Origin: Bacillus bingmayongensis | GTDB lineage: Bacteria > Bacillota > Bacilli > Bacillales > Bacillaceae_G | Assembly (NCBI RefSeq): GCF_000299035.1 | Contig: NZ_JH921519.1 | Span: 331,013 to 395,012 of the forward strand | DNA: 64,000 nt | Direction: 5' to 3' | In this document: in pieces, positions 62,324 through 64,000 of the stretch | Numbering within the stretch: the stretch's first letter is position 1 | Layout: each line of letters begins with the position of its first letter | Position numbers and translations under genes: made by a program | The notes under the pieces: model-generated | Database searches by the model: none | What the model was told of the DNA's origin: nothing | The model's input: the letters and a program-made list of their open reading frames with translations, nothing else

Positions 62324-64000
62324 TTATTCTTTTATTCTTTGACGAGCGAATAGAATTCCACCTAAAAGGAATAATACCATACCTCCAACAATTGAAATCA
62401 TTTCCGATGATGTTCCTCCTGTGTTAGGAAGTAATGCTGTCGGCTTATCATTTTCTTTAGTAGGTGGAACTTTGGCATCGTTATTTGAGTTTGTACCTGG
62501 CTCTTTACCTGGATCTGTGCCTGGTTCTTTACCTGGATCTGTGCCTGGTTCTTTACCTGGATCTGTAGGAACTTCACCTGTTCCGTCCTTGATTTTTGTA
62601 TTCGTGATGTCATAACCGTTTACTTCGGATTGGTATCCATCTACCGGTTGTTCTTTCACTTCATACTTATATGCTTTGCCTTCTGCATCGTAGGCTGCTA
62701 AATCTGTAAACACATATTTCCAACCTGTTGCTTCGCTCACTTCTTGTGTTGCGATCACTTTACCATTTTGTAGTAAGTCTACTTTGATCATTTCCGGACG
62801 ATCTTTCGCATTGTCGTCTTTCCATGTTTTCGTTCCTTCTACTTTTGTTTGACCTACTTTTGTATTCGTGATGTCATAACCGTTTATTTTTGATTCATAT
62901 CCGTCTACTGCTTGTTCTTTCACTTCATACTTGTATGCCTTACCTTCGGCATCATATGCCGCTAAATCTTTGAATTCATACTTCCAACCGCTTACCTCTG
63001 TTACTTCTTGCGTTGCGATCACTTGGCCATTTTGTAGTAAGTCTACTTTAATCATTTCCGGACGATCTGTTGCGTTATCGTCTTTCCATGTTTTCGTTCC
63101 TTCTACTTTTGTTTGACCTACTTTTGTGTTCGTAATGTCATAACCGTTTACTTTTGATTCATATCCGTTTACGGCTTGTTCTTTCACTTCATACTTGTAT
63201 GCCTTACCTTCGGCATCGTATGCCGCTAAATCTTTAAATTCATATTTCCAATCGCTTGCTTTACTTACTTCTTGCGTTGCGATCACTTCGCCATTTTGTA
63301 GTAAGTCTACTTTAATCATCGTCGGACGATCTTTCTCGTTATCGTCTTTCCATGTTTTCGTTCCTTCTACTTTTGTTTGACCTACTTTTGTGTTCGTAAT
63401 GTCATAACCGTTTACTTTTGATTCATATCCGTCTACCGGTTGTTCTTTCACTTCATACTTGTATGCCTTACCTTCGGCATCGTATGCCGCTAAATCTTTA
63501 AATTCATATTTCCAATCGCTTGCTTTACTTACTTCTTGCGTTGCGATCACTTCGCCATTTTGTAGTAAGTCTACTTTAATCATCGTCGGACGATCTTTCT
63601 CGTTATCGTCTTTCCATGTTTTCGTTCCTTCTACTTTTGTTTGACCTACTTTTGTGTTCGTAATGTCATAACCGTTTACTTTTGATTCATATCCGTCTAC
63701 CGGTTGTTCTTTCACTTCATACTTGTATGCCTTACCTTCGGCATCGTATGCCGCTAAATCTTTGAATTCATACTTCCAATCGCTCGCCTTACTTACTTCT
63801 TGCGTTGCGATCACTTCGCCATTTTGTAGTAAGTCTACTTTGATTGTTTTTGGACGATCTTTCGCATTGTCGTCCTTCCACGTTTTTGTTCCTTCTACTT
63901 TTGTTTGCGCCACTTTTGTATTTGTAATGTCATAACCATGTACTTCTGTTTGATATCCATCTACGGCTTGTTCTTTCACTTCATACTTATATGCTTTTCC
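62324..64000 (-). CDS. LPXTG-anchored surface protein with CnaB-type repeats (partial, 5' end outside window)
   Basis: 558 residues visible; the frame is open through the window edge. Five full 88-residue repeats and a partial one, each beginning QTKVEGTKTWKDDN and ending GYDITNTKVG, resemble Cna protein B-type domains; the Lys of TKTW, the Glu of YKYEVKE and the Asn of DITNT are candidate isopeptide-bond residues. A Pro/Gly linker of DPGKEPGT repeats spans the wall. The C-terminus has LPNTGG, a hydrophobic helix (ISIVGGMVLFLLGGILFA) and RQRIKE, a sortase-A signal. Probably a surface adhesin or stalk; ligand unknown. Confidence 0.93.
   Translation of the reverse strand, partial: GKAYKYEVKEQAVDGYQTEVHGYDITNTKVAQTKVEGTKTWKDDNAKDRPKTIKVDLLQNGEVIATQEVSKASDWKYEFKDLAAYDAEGKAYKYEVKEQPVDGYESKVNGYDITNTKVGQTKVEGTKTWKDDNEKDRPTMIKVDLLQNGEVIATQEVSKASDWKYEFKDLAAYDAEGKAYKYEVKEQPVDGYESKVNGYDITNTKVGQTKVEGTKTWKDDNEKDRPTMIKVDLLQNGEVIATQEVSKASDWKYEFKDLAAYDAEGKAYKYEVKEQAVNGYESKVNGYDITNTKVGQTKVEGTKTWKDDNATDRPEMIKVDLLQNGQVIATQEVTEVSGWKYEFKDLAAYDAEGKAYKYEVKEQAVDGYESKINGYDITNTKVGQTKVEGTKTWKDDNAKDRPEMIKVDLLQNGKVIATQEVSEATGWKYVFTDLAAYDAEGKAYKYEVKEQPVDGYQSEVNGYDITNTKIKDGTGEVPTDPGKEPGTDPGKEPGTDPGKEPGTNSNNDAKVPPTKENDKPTALLPNTGGTSSEMISIVGGMVLFLLGGILFARQRIKE
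62515..62586 (-). repeat. 24-bp tandem repeat encoding the DPGKEPGT linker
   Basis: Three units of the 24-base sequence around CCTGGTTCTTTACCTGGATC, in frame, encode the wall-spanning linker of the LPXTG protein. Confidence 0.9.
62590..64000 (-). repeat. 264-bp tandem repeat encoding CnaB-type domains
   Basis: The landmark TGTATGCCTTACCTTCGGCATC recurs every 264 bases (near 62933, 63197, 63461 and 63725). The units around 63197-63440 and 63461-63704 are identical base for base over about 240 bases, while the C-terminal-most unit is more diverged. The array continues beyond the window. Confidence 0.93.

Noticed and set aside
62170-62330. Terminator for the LPXTG gene
   Set aside because: Only weak dyads (ACTCCCTT/AAGGGAGT about 60 bases apart, GATTAC/GTAATC) without a U-run; not good enough to call.

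Overview
This window is ordinary chromosome from a Bacillus cereus group bacterium (Firmicutes, low GC). The strongest marker is a plcR-papR quorum-sensing pair whose pheromone ends in LPFEH. It is supported by PlcR-box promoters, interspersed repeats of the kind found in this group, a sporulation gene set (spoIIR, spo0F), and gene order matching the B. subtilis ywl/ywj/atp/upp/glyA region. Most genes lie on the minus strand. I saw no rRNA, tRNA, CRISPR array, prophage or intact insertion sequence.

Layout. 1-6721: minus-strand nuo operon (nuoA-B-C-D-H-I-J-K-L, nuoL cut by the window edge) without nuoE/F/G; NuoC carries an Ala/Lys/Glu-rich 34-residue tandem repeat. 7103-9838: a plus-strand membrane PAS-GGDEF-EAL cyclic-di-GMP protein. 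9913-10704: a DUF975 membrane protein. 10970-18540: the F1Fo ATP synthase operon (atpZ-I-B-E-F-H-A-G-D-C). 19074-23326: upp, glyA, ywlG, rpiB, ywlE. 23641-27436: a PTS IIA protein, DoxX, a flavin reductase, a large tandem repeat, a broken small membrane-protein gene, and mntP. 27769-31443: ywlC, a GNAT-like gene, spoIIR and prmC, with a cluster of five perfect DnaA boxes over ywlC. 31443-38322: prfA, tdk, rpmE2, rho, glpX, murA2. 38760-43343: fba, spo0F, ywjG, pyrG, rpoE. 43710-51074: a fatty-acid beta-oxidation cluster (TetR regulator, two acyl-CoA dehydrogenases, hydroxyacyl-CoA dehydrogenase, thiolase, FadF-like oxidoreductase) behind a FadR-type promoter. 51279-53458: cardiolipin synthase and uvsE. 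53535-55466: papR, a bcr1-like repeat, plcR and a decayed neutral protease. 55532-58896: a YvfRSTU-like ABC transporter and two-component system. 59144-61731: methionine aminopeptidase and a PlcR-box-controlled secreted M28 aminopeptidase. 61870-62135: gene remnants. 62324-64000: an LPXTG wall protein with nearly identical CnaB-type repeats, running off the window.

How it fits together. The region mixes energy metabolism (Complex I-like enzyme, ATP synthase, beta-oxidation), central metabolism and cell wall (fba, glpX, murA2, glyA, upp, pyrG), translation and transcription (prfA, prmC, rpmE2, rho, rpoE), sporulation control, and a virulence-type regulon around plcR. I found no clearly new multi-gene system. 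The most unusual signals are non-coding: a repeat family with shared ends but two different cores, several of whose copies abut stop codons or sit inside the atp operon; a repeat inserted between plcR and papR; the DnaA-box cluster; and decayed PlcR-regulon genes.
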